From positions 62,001 through 126,000 of the forward strand of contig NZ_FOSV01000012.1 of NCBI RefSeq assembly GCF_900114375.1: 64,000 nt of DNA, given 5' to 3'. This document shows, one piece after another, positions 54,596 to 63,857 of this stretch (the first letter of the stretch is position 1; the number at the start of each line of letters is the position of its first letter). Position numbers and translations under genes: made by a program. The notes beneath the pieces were generated by a model. It saw nothing but the letters and a program-made list of their open reading frames with translations. It did no database searches and was not told where the DNA came from. Source of the stretch: Methylorubrum salsuginis (GTDB lineage Bacteria; Pseudomonadota; Alphaproteobacteria; Rhizobiales; Beijerinckiaceae).

Positions 54596-57103
54596 TTACA
54601 CCTTCAGGGGCACCTTCGGCACGGTGCGGACGCCGCCGCCGGACGAACCGCCCGCCGGGCCGCCCTTGCCGCCGTCGCCCTTCGCCGCCTTCTTGCGCGG
54701 CGCGGAGCGGGGCTTGGCGCGCTTGTGGCGCTTGGCGGCGTTGGTCACGTCCTTCTCGGGCTTCGGGGTCACGGGCCCCGCCGGGAACTCGAAGCCGAGG
54801 CTGCCCTTGCCCTTGGCCGGCACGCCGGTCTCTTCGCCCTCGGGCCGCTGGAGCACGACGCGCACGGCGCCGCCGTCCTTCAGCTTGCCGAACAGCACCT
54901 CGTCGGCCAGCGGCGTCTTGATGGTGGACTGGATCAGGCGAGCCATGGGGCGAGCGCCCATCGCGTCGTCGTAGCCGTTCTCCACCAGCCAGTCGCGGGC
55001 CTCGTCGGAGAGCTCGATCGTGACGTTGCGGTCGGCGAGCTGCGCCTCGAGTTGCAGGACGAACTTGTCCACGACCTTGGCGACGACCTCCTTCGGCAGG
55101 TGGCCGAACGAGATGATCGCGTCGAGGCGGTTGCGGAATTCCGGCGCGAACAGCCGGTTGATCGCCTCCACGTCGTCGCCCGACCGCTTGGTCTGGGTGA
55201 AGCCGTAGGCCGAGCGGGCGAGGTCCGAGGCGCCCGCATTCGACGTCATGATGATGATGACGTTGCGGAAATCGACCTGCTTGCCGTTGTGGTCGGTCAG
55301 CTTCCCGTGGTCCATCACCTGCAAGAGGATGTTGAACAGGTCCGGATGCGCCTTCTCGATCTCGTCGAGCAGGAGCACGCAATGGGGATGCTGGTCGATC
55401 CCGTCGGTCAAGAGGCCGCCCTGGTCGAAGCCGACATAGCCGGGGGGCGCGCCGATCAGCCGCGAGACGGTGTGGCGCTCCATGTATTCCGACATGTCGA
55501 ACCGCAGCATCTCGACGCCGAGGCTCGACGCAAGCTGCTTGGCCGCTTCCGTCTTGCCGACGCCGGTCGGGCCCGCGAACAGGTAGGCGCCGATCGGCTT
55601 GTCGGGATCACGCAGGCCGGCTCGTGCCAGCTTGATCGCCGAGGTCAGCGCCTCGATGGCGTTGGTCTGGCCGTAGACGACCCGCTTGAGGTTCTCGGTC
55701 AGGTTCTTGAGCACCACCGCGTCGTCCTTCGACACGGTCTTCGGGGGGATGCGGGCCATCGTCGCGATGGTCGCCTCGATCTCCTTGACGCCGATGGTGC
55801 GCTTGCGGCGCGCCTCAGGCACCAGCATCTGCGAGGCGCCGGTCTCGTCGATCACGTCGATGGCCTTGTCCGGCAGCTTGCGGTCGTTGATGTAGCGCGC
55901 CGACAGCTCCACCGCGGCCTTCACGGCATCGGTGGTGTACTTGAGCTTGTGGAATTCCTCGAAGTACGGCTTCAGGCCCTTCAGGATCTCGATGGTGTCC
56001 GGCACCGACGGCTCGTTGACGTCGATCTTCTGGAACCGGCGCACCAGGGCGCGGTCCTTCTCGAAGTACTGGCGGTACTCCTTGTAGGTGGTCGAGCCGA
56101 TGCAGCGGAGCGAGCCGGAGGCCAACGCGGGCTTCAAGAGGTTCGACGCATCCATCGCACCGCCCGAGGTCGCACCCGCACCGATCACGGTGTGGATCTC
56201 GTCGATGAACATGATGGCGTTGGGGTGCGCCTCGATCTCCTTCATCACCTGCTTGAGGCGCTCCTCGAAGTCGCCGCGGTAGCGGGTGCCGGCGAGCAGG
56301 GTGCCCATGTCGAGGGAGAACACGGTCGCGTCCGCCAGGACTTCGGGCACCTCGTTCTGGATGATCTTTCGCGCCAAGCCTTCGGCGATGGCGGTCTTGC
56401 CGACGCCGGGGTCGCCCACCAGCAGCGGGTTGTTCTTCTGGCGGCGGCACAGCACCTGGATCGTGCGCTCGACCTCCGAGTGGCGGCCGATCAACGGGTC
56501 GATCTTGCCGTCCTTTGCCTTCTTGTTGAGGTTGACGCAGTAGGCCTCCAGCGCGTCGCCCTTCTTCTTCGGGCGCGCCTCGCCGTCCTCGCCGCCGCCG
56601 CTCGGGCGCTCGGACGGGCCCTCGTCCTCGGCCCCGCGCACGGGCTTGGCCTCGGAGGCGCCGGGGCGCTTGGCGATGCCGTGGCTGATGTAGTTCACGG
56701 CGTCGTAGCGCGTCATGTCCTGCTCCTGCAGGAAGTACGCGGCGTGGCTCTCGCGCTCGGCGAAGATCGCGACCAGCACGTTGGCGCCGGTCACCTCCTC
56801 GCGGCCGGAGGACTGCACGTGGATCACCGCGCGCTGGATCACCCGCTGGAAGCCGGCCGTGGGCTTGGCGTCCTGGCGGCCGTCGCCGGTGAGGTTCGAG
56901 AGTTCGGTGTCGACATACTCGACGAGGTTGCGGCGCAGCACGTCGAGTTCGACGTTGCAGGCCCGCATCACCGCCGCGGCGTCCTGATCGTCCACGAGGG
57001 CGAGCAGGAGATGTTCGAGGGTGGCGTATTCGTGGCGACGCTCACCGGCCAAGGCCAGGGCGCGGTGGAGGGCTTGCTCGAGGCTGCGTGAGAAGCTGGG
57101 CAA
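54596..57103 (-). CDS. clpA: ATP-dependent Clp protease ATP-binding subunit ClpA
   Basis: 835-residue AAA+ unfoldase that feeds N-degron and other substrates to ClpP. The Clp N-domain (~1-145, MPSFSRSLEQALHRALALA), D1 with Walker A GDPGVGKTAIAEG and Walker B IMFIDEIHTVIG, and D2 with GPTGVGKTEAAKQ and VLLLDEIEKAHPD are visible. The C-terminus carries a basic Lys/Arg/Gly-rich extension of ~70 residues beyond the E. coli protein. clpS lies 22 bp upstream. Confidence 0.97.
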   Translation of the reverse strand: MPSFSRSLEQALHRALALAGERRHEYATLEHLLLALVDDQDAAAVMRACNVELDVLRRNLVEYVDTELSNLTGDGRQDAKPTAGFQRVIQRAVIHVQSSGREEVTGANVLVAIFAERESHAAYFLQEQDMTRYDAVNYISHGIAKRPGASEAKPVRGAEDEGPSERPSGGGEDGEARPKKKGDALEAYCVNLNKKAKDGKIDPLIGRHSEVERTIQVLCRRQKNNPLLVGDPGVGKTAIAEGLARKIIQNEVPEVLADATVFSLDMGTLLAGTRYRGDFEERLKQVMKEIEAHPNAIMFIDEIHTVIGAGATSGGAMDASNLLKPALASGSLRCIGSTTYKEYRQYFEKDRALVRRFQKIDVNEPSVPDTIEILKGLKPYFEEFHKLKYTTDAVKAAVELSARYINDRKLPDKAIDVIDETGASQMLVPEARRKRTIGVKEIEATIATMARIPPKTVSKDDAVVLKNLTENLKRVVYGQTNAIEALTSAIKLARAGLRDPDKPIGAYLFAGPTGVGKTEAAKQLASSLGVEMLRFDMSEYMERHTVSRLIGAPPGYVGFDQGGLLTDGIDQHPHCVLLLDEIEKAHPDLFNILLQVMDHGKLTDHNGKQVDFRNVIIIMTSNAGASDLARSAYGFTQTKRSGDDVEAINRLFAPEFRNRLDAIISFGHLPKEVVAKVVDKFVLQLEAQLADRNVTIELSDEARDWLVENGYDDAMGARPMARLIQSTIKTPLADEVLFGKLKDGGAVRVVLQRPEGEETGVPAKGKGSLGFEFPAGPVTPKPEKDVTNAAKRHKRAKPRSAPRKKAAKGDGGKGGPAGGSSGGGVRTVPKVPLKV

Positions 57104-57125
57104 TGCTCTGGCCTTCGCTGGATGC

Positions 57126-57524
57126 CTATTTCTTTTCCATAACGCACTGAAGCGGGTGTTGGTGCTTGCGGGCGAAATCCATCACCTGCGTCACCTTCGT
57201 CTCCGCCACTTCGTAGGTGAACACGCCGCACTCCCCCACACCGTTCTGGTGGACGTGCATCATGATCTGGTAGGCGTCGTCGTGGCTCTTGTTGAAGAAC
57301 CGCTCGACCACGTGAACGACGAACTCCATCGGGGTGTAGTCGTCGTTCAGAAGGAGAACGCGGTACAGGCTCGGCCGTTTCGCCCGCGGCTTGGTGCGGG
57401 TGATGATGGCGGTGCCGGACCGGTCGTCGTCGCCCGGGCCCCGCGGGGTCGAGGCCGCGACGACGGGCCGGAGCCCCCGCTCCGCCCGCGATGCCGCGCC
57501 CTCCTGGATCGACGTAAGAGTCAT
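57126..57524 (-). CDS. clpS: ATP-dependent Clp protease adaptor ClpS
   Basis: 132-residue N-recognin that hands N-degron substrates to ClpA. The conserved core [21 protein letters not shown] forms the N-end pocket, with [23 protein letters not shown] ~50-residue variable N-terminal extension precedes it. ATG 57524 is preferred; a TTG at 57596 would add 24 residues without a better ribosome-binding site. Operon with clpA. Confidence 0.93.
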   Translation of the reverse strand: MTLTSIQEGAASRAERGLRPVVAASTPRGPGDDDRSGTAIITRTKPRAKRPSLYRVLLLNDDYTPMEFVVHVVERFFNKSHDDAYQIMMHVHQNGVGECGVFTYEVAETKVTQVMDFARKHQHPLQCVMEKK

Positions 57525-58059
57525 CGGAATGTCAGCGACCTTTTTGGCGGTCTTGGGTTGCCCGCCCCCGGCGGGAGCGGTGCCCTTGAGAGGCAATCTA
57601 TAGGCCGAAAATCGAGTGCGCCAGTGAGGTGCGTGAAACTGTCCCTCGCCTGGGATGGACGATGGAGCCGCGCGTGATTTTAGGGTGCCTCACAAAACTC
57701 CCGTTCAAAGCCGGTGTCCTCTCCGGGCGCGACGGCGCAGCGAGAGTTCCGGAGAGACACCTAAGCGAGTGGGCGAGACCTGGCGCCGCCGCAACCTCGG
57801 CCGCCCGGGCGGACGGTCCCGGCGCGATCGCCTCGCCCCGATGTTCGCATCGAGACGGGCGCCCCGAATTCCTTCACACCCGCTTAACCCCTGAGGCGAA
57901 ACGACGATCTCGCTTCCATGGTGCACAGCATTAACGCCCGCGTAACCGCGTCGCGCCTACCGTGGCTTCCAGACATTGCGGAATTCGGCCAGCCGGCCAT
58001 CCGCGGACGACTGGTGCGAGCCGGGCCCGAGCCCCGGCGGTCGAGGCGAAGGTTTCGAG
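57525..58059. other. Intergenic region upstream of clpS
   Basis: 535 bp between divergent clpS and the carboxypeptidase gene. It holds repeat copy 2 (57685-57761). The rest shows no gene with a supporting start site; promoters for both neighbours must lie here. Confidence 0.5.
57685..57761. repeat. Repeat copy 2, inverted relative to 54516-54593
   Basis: Begins GTGCCTCACAAAACTCCCGT and ends GAGAGACACC. It aligns over its full length with the reverse complement of copy 1. The two copies enclose clpS-clpA, ~3.1 kb apart. Confidence 0.85.
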
Positions 58060-59544
58060 ATGCGTCGCGTAGAAGGCCGGACCATGGGGTCCCGCGCTGC
58101 CGCCGTCGTGCTCCTGGCGGCGGGCATCCTCACCGCGGCGGTGGCGCCCGCCGAAGCGAGGAAGCGCGGCGGCCATCACCGCCCGGCGGGCGGCGGCTAT
58201 AGCCCCCCCTATGCCGCCATGGTGGTGGACGTGAAATCCGGGAAGACGCTGCACGCGGTCAACGAGGACGCGCTGCGCCACCCGGCCTCGATCACCAAGG
58301 TGATGACTCTCTACATGCTGTTCGAGCAGCTGGAGAAGGGCCGCTACGAGCTCGATTCCGACCTCACCATCACCGCCAACGCCGCCGCCCAGGCGCCGTC
58401 GAAGCTGGGTCTTCGCCCCGGCTCGACCATCACGGTCGAGGAGGCGATCAAGGCGCTGGTCACCAAGTCGGCCAACGACGTGGCCTGCGCCATCGGCGAG
58501 AACATCGCCGGCTCCGAGCCGCGGTTTGCCGAGATGATGACCCGCAAGGCGAAGTCGCTCGGCATGAGCCGCACCAACTATTCCAACGCCTCGGGCCTGC
58601 CCGATCCGGACCAGATCACCACGGCGCGCGACCTGACGATCCTGGCGCGCGCCATCCAGGACCGCTTCCCGCGCTACTACCGCTACTTCCAGACCCGCTC
58701 CTTCGCCTTCCGCGGCCGGGTCATCGGCAATCACAACCGCCTGCTCGGCACCGTCGAGGGCGTGGACGGCATCAAGACCGGCTACACCCGCGATTCCGGC
58801 TTCAACCTGATGACCGCCGCCAAGCTCGGCGACCGGCAGATCGTCGCCATCGTGCTCGGCGGCAAGTCGGGCGCGAGCCGCGACCGGATCATGGCCGACC
58901 TCGTCCGCTCCAGCCTGCCCCGCGCCTATGCCGGCGCCCGTCAGACGAACCCGGTCACCGAAGTCGCCGAGCGCGGCCGCCCAGCGGTCATCGCGGATGC
59001 CGGCTCGCGCACCCGCACTGAGGTCGCCTCGGCCGAAGAGGACGACGAGGTCGAGACCACGAGCTCCACCAGCATCTCCCCGCCGGCCTCCGTCGGCACC
59101 ACCACCCCCGGCATGCGCCGCCCCGGGCTCCAGGCTCTGCCCGGCGCCGCCCAGGCCTATGCGGGACCGGCGGGTCAGGCCCCGTTCCCGACCGCGGGCG
59201 GCAAGACCACCGCGCGGCTTCCCGCCGTCGAGGGCGTGGCCTCCCGCACGGAAGCCCCGCCGAAGGACGCCCGCTCCGAGGCCTTCCGCCCGGTCACGCC
59301 GACCCCGTGGGTGATCCAGCTCGGCGCCATGGACGACGAGGACAAGGCCAAGTCGATCCTCTCCGACGCTCGCAGCCGCACCGGCGCGCTCGCCAAGGCC
59401 GCCCCCTACACCGTCCGCGTGACGCACGGCGGCACCACGCTCTACCGCGCCCGCTTCTCGGGCTTCACCGAGCAGAGCGCCGCCCAGGACGCCTGCGCCA
59501 CGCTGAAGAAGAACGGTTTTACCTGCTTCGCGACCCGGAGCTGA
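58060..59544 (+). CDS. D-alanyl-D-alanine carboxypeptidase (S11) with SPOR domain
   Basis: 494-residue periplasmic penicillin-binding protein of the DacA type that trims the terminal D-Ala from stem peptides. A signal peptide is followed by the active-site motifs SITKVM (SxxK), SAND (SxN) and KTGYT (KTG). A long Thr/Ala/Pro linker leads to a C-terminal SPOR domain (~residues 415-494, WVIQLGAMDDEDKAKSILSD), which targets denuded glycan at division sites. ATG 58060 and ATG 58084 have equal GAAGG sites; the first is listed. Confidence 0.94.
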   Translation: MRRVEGRTMGSRAAAVVLLAAGILTAAVAPAEARKRGGHHRPAGGGYSPPYAAMVVDVKSGKTLHAVNEDALRHPASITKVMTLYMLFEQLEKGRYELDSDLTITANAAAQAPSKLGLRPGSTITVEEAIKALVTKSANDVACAIGENIAGSEPRFAEMMTRKAKSLGMSRTNYSNASGLPDPDQITTARDLTILARAIQDRFPRYYRYFQTRSFAFRGRVIGNHNRLLGTVEGVDGIKTGYTRDSGFNLMTAAKLGDRQIVAIVLGGKSGASRDRIMADLVRSSLPRAYAGARQTNPVTEVAERGRPAVIADAGSRTRTEVASAEEDDEVETTSSTSISPPASVGTTTPGMRRPGLQALPGAAQAYAGPAGQAPFPTAGGKTTARLPAVEGVASRTEAPPKDARSEAFRPVTPTPWVIQLGAMDDEDKAKSILSDARSRTGALAKAAPYTVRVTHGGTTLYRARFSGFTEQSAAQDACATLKKNGFTCFATRS

Positions 59545-59623
59545 GTTTTTGAAAGCAAGGGGCCGACCCTCGTTCAGGGCCAGTCCTTTTGTCTTCCGCT
59601 TCCTCACCGCTTCAGGTGGGCGC

Positions 59624-59737
59624 TCTCCTCCCCCTTGTGGGGAGGAGGGAGGAGGTGGGGGTGGTTCAGAAGGGACCGGCACGGTGCCTCCTGCGCGACC
59701 CCCGCCCCTACCCCCCCCCACAGGGGGAGGGGAGAGG
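59624..59737. repeat. C-rich intergenic palindromic repeat, second copy of the 14121-14218 family
   Basis: Left arm CTCCTCCCCCTTGTGGGGAG, right arm CCCCCACAGGGGGAGGGGAG, sharing the central GGTGGTTCAG with the copy near dapE. Confidence 0.75.
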
Positions 59738-59796
59738 TGCCGTCCGTTCGACTGCGCCTGAATACCGAGAAAGAATCTGACAACGCGCGTGGAGTA

Positions 59797-60492
59797 TCAG
59801 CGATGTCGGTCCAACAGCCTGTCCCGCGCCGCGTTGACGCGCGCCGCCCGCTCGACGCTGCCGCCCTGGTCGGGGTGGGCGCTCTTCATCAGCGCCCTAT
59901 GGGCCGCCCGGACCTGCTCCAGGGTCGCCCCGCGCTCAAGCCCCAGGACCTGATAGGCCTCCTGCTCCGACATCGTCCCTGGCTTCGCCGGGCGGCCCGG
60001 CCGCGGGTCAAGGTCGCCATCAGCGTCTACACGCCAGCCGGGATGCCGGCGGTCGAGATACGCCTGTAGCAGCCGCGCCCCCTCCGGGTCGTTGCCGGCC
60101 AGCAGCAGCGACAGCTCGGCCAGATCGGCGGGCGGCACCTCCGAGAAGCGGCGGCCCGCATAGGGGCCGACGAAGACGTGGCCGTCGAGCGGCGCGCCGT
60201 CGGGTGCGAGGTCGAGTTCGACCGAGGCGGTGCGCCGTCGCTGCGGCTGCGGCGCGCCGCGCAGGCCCGGAATGCGGCGAAAGACGCCGTTGCGCCCCTC
60301 GTGCAGCCACACCCCCGCGAGGCCGATCACGCCCGCGAGCACGAGGCTGCCGCGCAGCGACAGCAGGAAGGCCGCGGCGAACGCGGCGTAGCCGGCGAGC
60401 CGGCGCGGGGTGAGCCCGAATGGAAGGCGCCCGCCACTTCGGCCGAGCCACCAGAACCCGACGAGCGCCAAGAGGCCGAGGGCGATGAGCAT
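59797..60492 (-). CDS. Membrane-anchored J-domain protein
   Basis: 231-residue DnaJ-like co-chaperone. Two N-terminal hydrophobic segments (MLIALGLLALVGFWWLG and YAAFAAAFLLSLRGSLVLAG) anchor it, and the C-terminal ~60 residues form a J domain: EAYQVLGLERGATLEQVRAA with the DnaK-stimulating HPD in KSAHPDQGGS. No G/F or zinc region. The layout recalls DjlA or the mitochondrial Pam18-type proteins. Starts at ATG 60492, 7 bp after the small gene upstream. Confidence 0.88.
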   Translation of the reverse strand: MLIALGLLALVGFWWLGRSGGRLPFGLTPRRLAGYAAFAAAFLLSLRGSLVLAGVIGLAGVWLHEGRNGVFRRIPGLRGAPQPQRRRTASVELDLAPDGAPLDGHVFVGPYAGRRFSEVPPADLAELSLLLAGNDPEGARLLQAYLDRRHPGWRVDADGDLDPRPGRPAKPGTMSEQEAYQVLGLERGATLEQVRAAHRALMKSAHPDQGGSVERAARVNAARDRLLDRHR

Positions 60493-60499
60493 TTTTGCG

Positions 60500-60910
60500 T
60501 CATCGGCCGGTTTGGGGGCCAGGTAAAGCTGGCATGAGGCCGCTTCCGCCACGCTCTTTCGTGGTCGTTGGTGCCGGAAGGCAGCCGGTCGCCCTGGGCA
60601 GAAATCCCATGAAGAAAAATCCGAGCAAGAGGAACATGACCGCCATGCGGATCGTCCCCTCTCTGCGGATTTCGTCGAAGATCGGCCTGTCCTCGCTCGC
60701 ACAAGCGACGCGATGGCCGCTCTGCGAGAGGAGGGCGAGCAATTTGCCTGCGCTGTATCGATCCAGATTAGGAATGCGAGATTCCATTTGCCGGATCGCG
60801 GAGCCGGTCAGTGCAAACGCCAGAATGAGCGTGCTGACAGCAAACAGCACGAGATTAAATCCAGGATGGCACATCACATTGATGAATGATGGGAGATCGG
60901 AAAAGTCCAA
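60500..60910 (-). CDS. Two-helix membrane protein, unknown, AT-richer
   Basis: 136 residues. Starts at TTG 60910, supported by GGAG 7 nt upstream. Two hydrophobic helices (FNLVLFAVSTLILAFALTG and MAVMFLLLGFFFMGFLP) flank a soluble segment (MESRIPNLDRYSAGKLLALL). Base composition is lower in GC than both neighbours, hinting at acquisition. Same strand and 7 bp from the J-domain gene. Function not recognised. Confidence 0.6.
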   Translation of the reverse strand: MDFSDLPSFINVMCHPGFNLVLFAVSTLILAFALTGSAIRQMESRIPNLDRYSAGKLLALLSQSGHRVACASEDRPIFDEIRREGTIRMAVMFLLLGFFFMGFLPRATGCLPAPTTTKERGGSGLMPALPGPQTGR

Positions 60911-60964
60911 CGCAGGACTCCAGCTCGATCAAGGTCGATGGTCGTGGCAACTCCTCTCGAATCC

Positions 60965-62134
60965 TCACAACCGCGACTGCGTCACATCCGCGGTCGTCAC
61001 CCGCACGGTCCGCACCCGCCCGTCGCGCTCCACCAGCAGGTTGACCGGCTTGTCGAGCCCGGCATCCTCCACCACTGCGGTGAGGTCGGCCAAGCGATGG
61101 ACCGGGCGGCCGTTGGCGCCGACGATGACGTCGCCGATCTCGCCGGTGCGGCGGTCGATGCCGGTGAGGCCCGCCTGCGCGGCGGGCGAGCCCGGCAGCA
61201 CCTGCACCACCACCACGCCGTCGATGCCGAGGCGCGCCGCCGCCGCCTCCTGGCCGGCGATGATCCCGATGCCGGGATTGCGCACGCGCCCGTTCTTGAT
61301 GAGGTCGGGCACCACGCGGTTGACCACGTCGACCGGCACCGCGAAGCCGATGCCCGCGCTCGCCCCCGAGGGCGAGTAGATCGCGGTGTTGACGCCGATG
61401 AGGCGCCCTGCGGAATCGAGCAGCGGCCCGCCGGAATTGCCGGGGTTGATCGCCGCATCCGTCTGGATGACGCCGGCGAGTTCCCGCCCCTCCTGGGTCG
61501 GCAGCCGGCGCTGGAGCGCGCTGATGACGCCGGTCGTCAGGGTGTGGTCGAGACCGAACGGGTTGCCGATGGCGAAGGCCGATTGCCCGACCTTCAGGTC
61601 GGCGGAGGTGCCGAGCGCCAAGGGGGGCGGCATCTTGGCGACGCGCCCGAGCTGGAGCACGGCGAGGTCGTAGCTCTTGGCGGTGCCGACGAGGCGGGCG
61701 CTCACCACCTCGCCGGAGGCGAGCCGCACGGAGATCGAGCCGCCGCCCTTGGTCGCGCCCTCGACCACGTGGTTGTTGGTGACGACGTGGCCGGCCGCGT
61801 CCCAGACGAAGCCGGTGCCGGTCTGCGTGCCGCTGCCGCCTTGCTGCCGGCTGCCGCCCTCGTCTCCCTGGCCGAACTGCCCGAACTCGTCGTCCGGCTC
61901 CATCAGGGACTGCTCGCGGGCGGCGGCCTGGGCGAAGACGTGGACCACCGACGGGGAGGCGCGGGCGAACAGATCGACGGTGCTTCTTTCCAGCGCCGAG
62001 AGGTCGCCCCGCGCCGTCACCGCGCGGGGGCTGTCGGCCGAATAGAGGAAGGCCAGTATGTAGGGCTGCGCCACGAAGGCGACGAGCAGGCCCAGCGTCA
62101 CCCCGAGGGCGATGCGCACGAAACGGTCAGGCAC
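60965..62134 (-). CDS. DegP/HtrA-type periplasmic serine protease
   Basis: 389-residue trypsin-like protease with one PDZ domain, closer to DegS/HtrA with its N-terminal membrane helix (FVRIALGVTLGLLVAFVAQP). The catalytic triad is His in VVTNNHVVEGA, Asp in AKSYDLAVLQ and Ser in NPGNSGGPLLDS. A flexible Gly/Gln-rich loop (EFGQFGQGDEGGSRQQGGSG) precedes the His. GTG 62134 is the inferred start. It acts in envelope protein quality control. Confidence 0.93.
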   Translation of the reverse strand: MPDRFVRIALGVTLGLLVAFVAQPYILAFLYSADSPRAVTARGDLSALERSTVDLFARASPSVVHVFAQAAAREQSLMEPDDEFGQFGQGDEGGSRQQGGSGTQTGTGFVWDAAGHVVTNNHVVEGATKGGGSISVRLASGEVVSARLVGTAKSYDLAVLQLGRVAKMPPPLALGTSADLKVGQSAFAIGNPFGLDHTLTTGVISALQRRLPTQEGRELAGVIQTDAAINPGNSGGPLLDSAGRLIGVNTAIYSPSGASAGIGFAVPVDVVNRVVPDLIKNGRVRNPGIGIIAGQEAAAARLGIDGVVVVQVLPGSPAAQAGLTGIDRRTGEIGDVIVGANGRPVHRLADLTAVVEDAGLDKPVNLLVERDGRVRTVRVTTADVTQSRL

Positions 62135-62581
62135 CGGACGGTTCTCTCGAGACCCAGGAGGAGGTCGGGCCGGCTCGGCACCGAGCGCTCGACACAAGAC
62201 TTGGGCTTAGCTGTGTCGGGTGTGGCCGGCTTTCAACGAATCCCCGTTTTCCCGAGGCCGTCGGGAGGGTGTGGCAGCGCACGGCCACGCTCAGGCATCG
62301 GGAGTAACCACTTGGTCACTGTTTCCCACGCAGTGTCGAAACACTGATGAAAAAGCATCGGTGGGCGGGCGCGGACCAATCCTTGACCAAATCAAGGCAA
62401 GGTCGGCGCGAGGAACTGCGACGAAACGGTGGCCGCTCGGATGACGAGCACCCGAATTGATCGCAAAGCCGCCCCAGAGATGCTTGGATCACCCTGGAAG
62501 CTCTTCGCAGGTCGGCGCGATGACACGGATCGTCGCGACGGTCCTCTGCGGACGAACACGGTTCGGAAGGAAGAACAAGAG
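62135..62581. other. Divergent intergenic region degP / 71-residue gene
   Basis: 447 bp. Nothing strongly ordered. GGAAC-N17-CGCT near 62411-62436 is a one-mismatch resemblance to the EcfG stress-promoter consensus and is not relied on. Confidence 0.3.
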
Positions 62582-62797
62582 ATGGAAACCGAAGCTCTCG
62601 AACGACCTGCAGACCTCACCATCTGGCGCACCCTGCCGGCTTCCTCGCCGCTGGCCCAGCCCGCGCGCTACGACACCCTGCGCGAGGCCCTCGCCGCCGC
62701 GAAGGGTGCGCTCGGCGACCCGGCCCAGCAGCCCTGGATCATCACCGAGGAGGGCGAAATCCTCTCCCCGAACTGGATCCGCACCTACCTCAACTGA
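62582..62797 (+). CDS. Small conserved-looking protein of unknown function
   Basis: 71 residues, ATG 62582 after GGAAGGAAG. An acidic start (METEALERPADLTIW) is followed by an Ala-rich helix (YDTLREALAAAKGALG) and a distinctive C-terminus (WIITEEGEILSPNWIRTYLN) that looks like a small, folded alpha/beta protein. It overlaps the convergent DUF817 gene by 8 bp. Function not recognised. Confidence 0.7.
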   Translation: METEALERPADLTIWRTLPASSPLAQPARYDTLREALAAAKGALGDPAQQPWIITEEGEILSPNWIRTYLN

Positions 62798-63731
62798 TCG
62801 ATCCGCTGAAGTGCCGGGGATCGGCCTCGGATGCCGGGGGAGCGACCTCCGGCATCGGCTCCGGCCGGTTCACCAGCGTGACCAGCACATAGGACACGAT
62901 CATCAAGAGGAACCACGAGCCGAGCTTGGCCGCCGAGACCGGTGACCAGCCGGCCGCCTGGCTCGGATAGAGCCAGACGCGGGCGCCCGTGCCGATGTTC
63001 TCGGCGAGCCAGATGAACAGCGAGACCAGCCCGAAGCCGACGACGAGCGGCATCGAGCGGTGCACGTGCCAGACCTTGAAGTGCACGACCGTTCGCCCGA
63101 ACAGCAGGGCGGTGGCGGCAAACAAGACCACGCGCAGGTCGGCCACGTAATGGTGGCTGAAGAAGTTGAGATAGATCGCGCCGGCCAGCGGCAGCGTCAG
63201 CACCAGCGGCGGATGCCGGGTGAAGCGGAAGTCGAACAGCCGCCAGACGCGGGCGATGTACGAGCCGACGCTCGCATACATGAAGCCGGTGAAGAGCGGC
63301 ACGCCCGCGATCCGCAAAAAACTCGGCTCCGGATAGATCCACGAGCCGGCCGATGTCTTGAACAGCTCCATCGCCGTCCCGACGAGGTGGTAGAGCGCGA
63401 TCACCTTCGCCTCCTCCCAGGTCTCCATGCCGAGCGCCAAAAGCGCGATCTGGATCGCGAGGGCTGCGAGCGTCAGGAAGTCGTAGCGGGTCAGCGCGGC
63501 GTCCGCCGGATAGAACAGGTACGTGCCGATCAGGAGCGCGCAGATCAGCCCGGCGAACAGGCAGGCCCAGCCCTGCTTCACCCCGAACCGCAGGAACTCG
63601 TAGGCGAAGGCCGCGACCCGCTTCGCCCTCTGCGCCCGCTCGCCGAGCCGGCGCTCGGCGGCGACGAAGCCGGCGAGGAACGGCCAGTTGCGCGCGGCAC
63701 TCGGGCGCCGCATCGATTCCGACCTCTGCAT
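62790..63731 (-). CDS. DUF817-family integral membrane protein
   Basis: 313 residues with about eight predicted helices (WACLFAGLICALLIGTYLF, FLTLAALAIQIALLALGME, and others). Blocks METWEEAKVIALYHLVGTAM and YPEPSFLRIAGVPLFTGFMY are typical of the DUF817 family. ATG 63731 has GAGGAAG upstream. Role unknown. Confidence 0.85.
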   Translation of the reverse strand: MQRSESMRRPSAARNWPFLAGFVAAERRLGERAQRAKRVAAFAYEFLRFGVKQGWACLFAGLICALLIGTYLFYPADAALTRYDFLTLAALAIQIALLALGMETWEEAKVIALYHLVGTAMELFKTSAGSWIYPEPSFLRIAGVPLFTGFMYASVGSYIARVWRLFDFRFTRHPPLVLTLPLAGAIYLNFFSHHYVADLRVVLFAATALLFGRTVVHFKVWHVHRSMPLVVGFGLVSLFIWLAENIGTGARVWLYPSQAAGWSPVSAAKLGSWFLLMIVSYVLVTLVNRPEPMPEVAPPASEADPRHFSGSIS

Positions 63732-63857
63732 CGCTTCCTCCGGTGCGTGCCGTCACGCTTCGAGTCCCACCGGAATGGACGAAAGCGGCGGTTTGGCGTT
63801 GGCTGTCCCCCGCGTCGCGAGCGGGATCGTGGACTTGTGATGCCAGGGGAGGGCGCG

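Noticed and set aside
62411..62436. EcfG-like stress promoter GGAAC-N17-CGCT
   Set aside because: One mismatch in the short -10 element; too common by chance to call.
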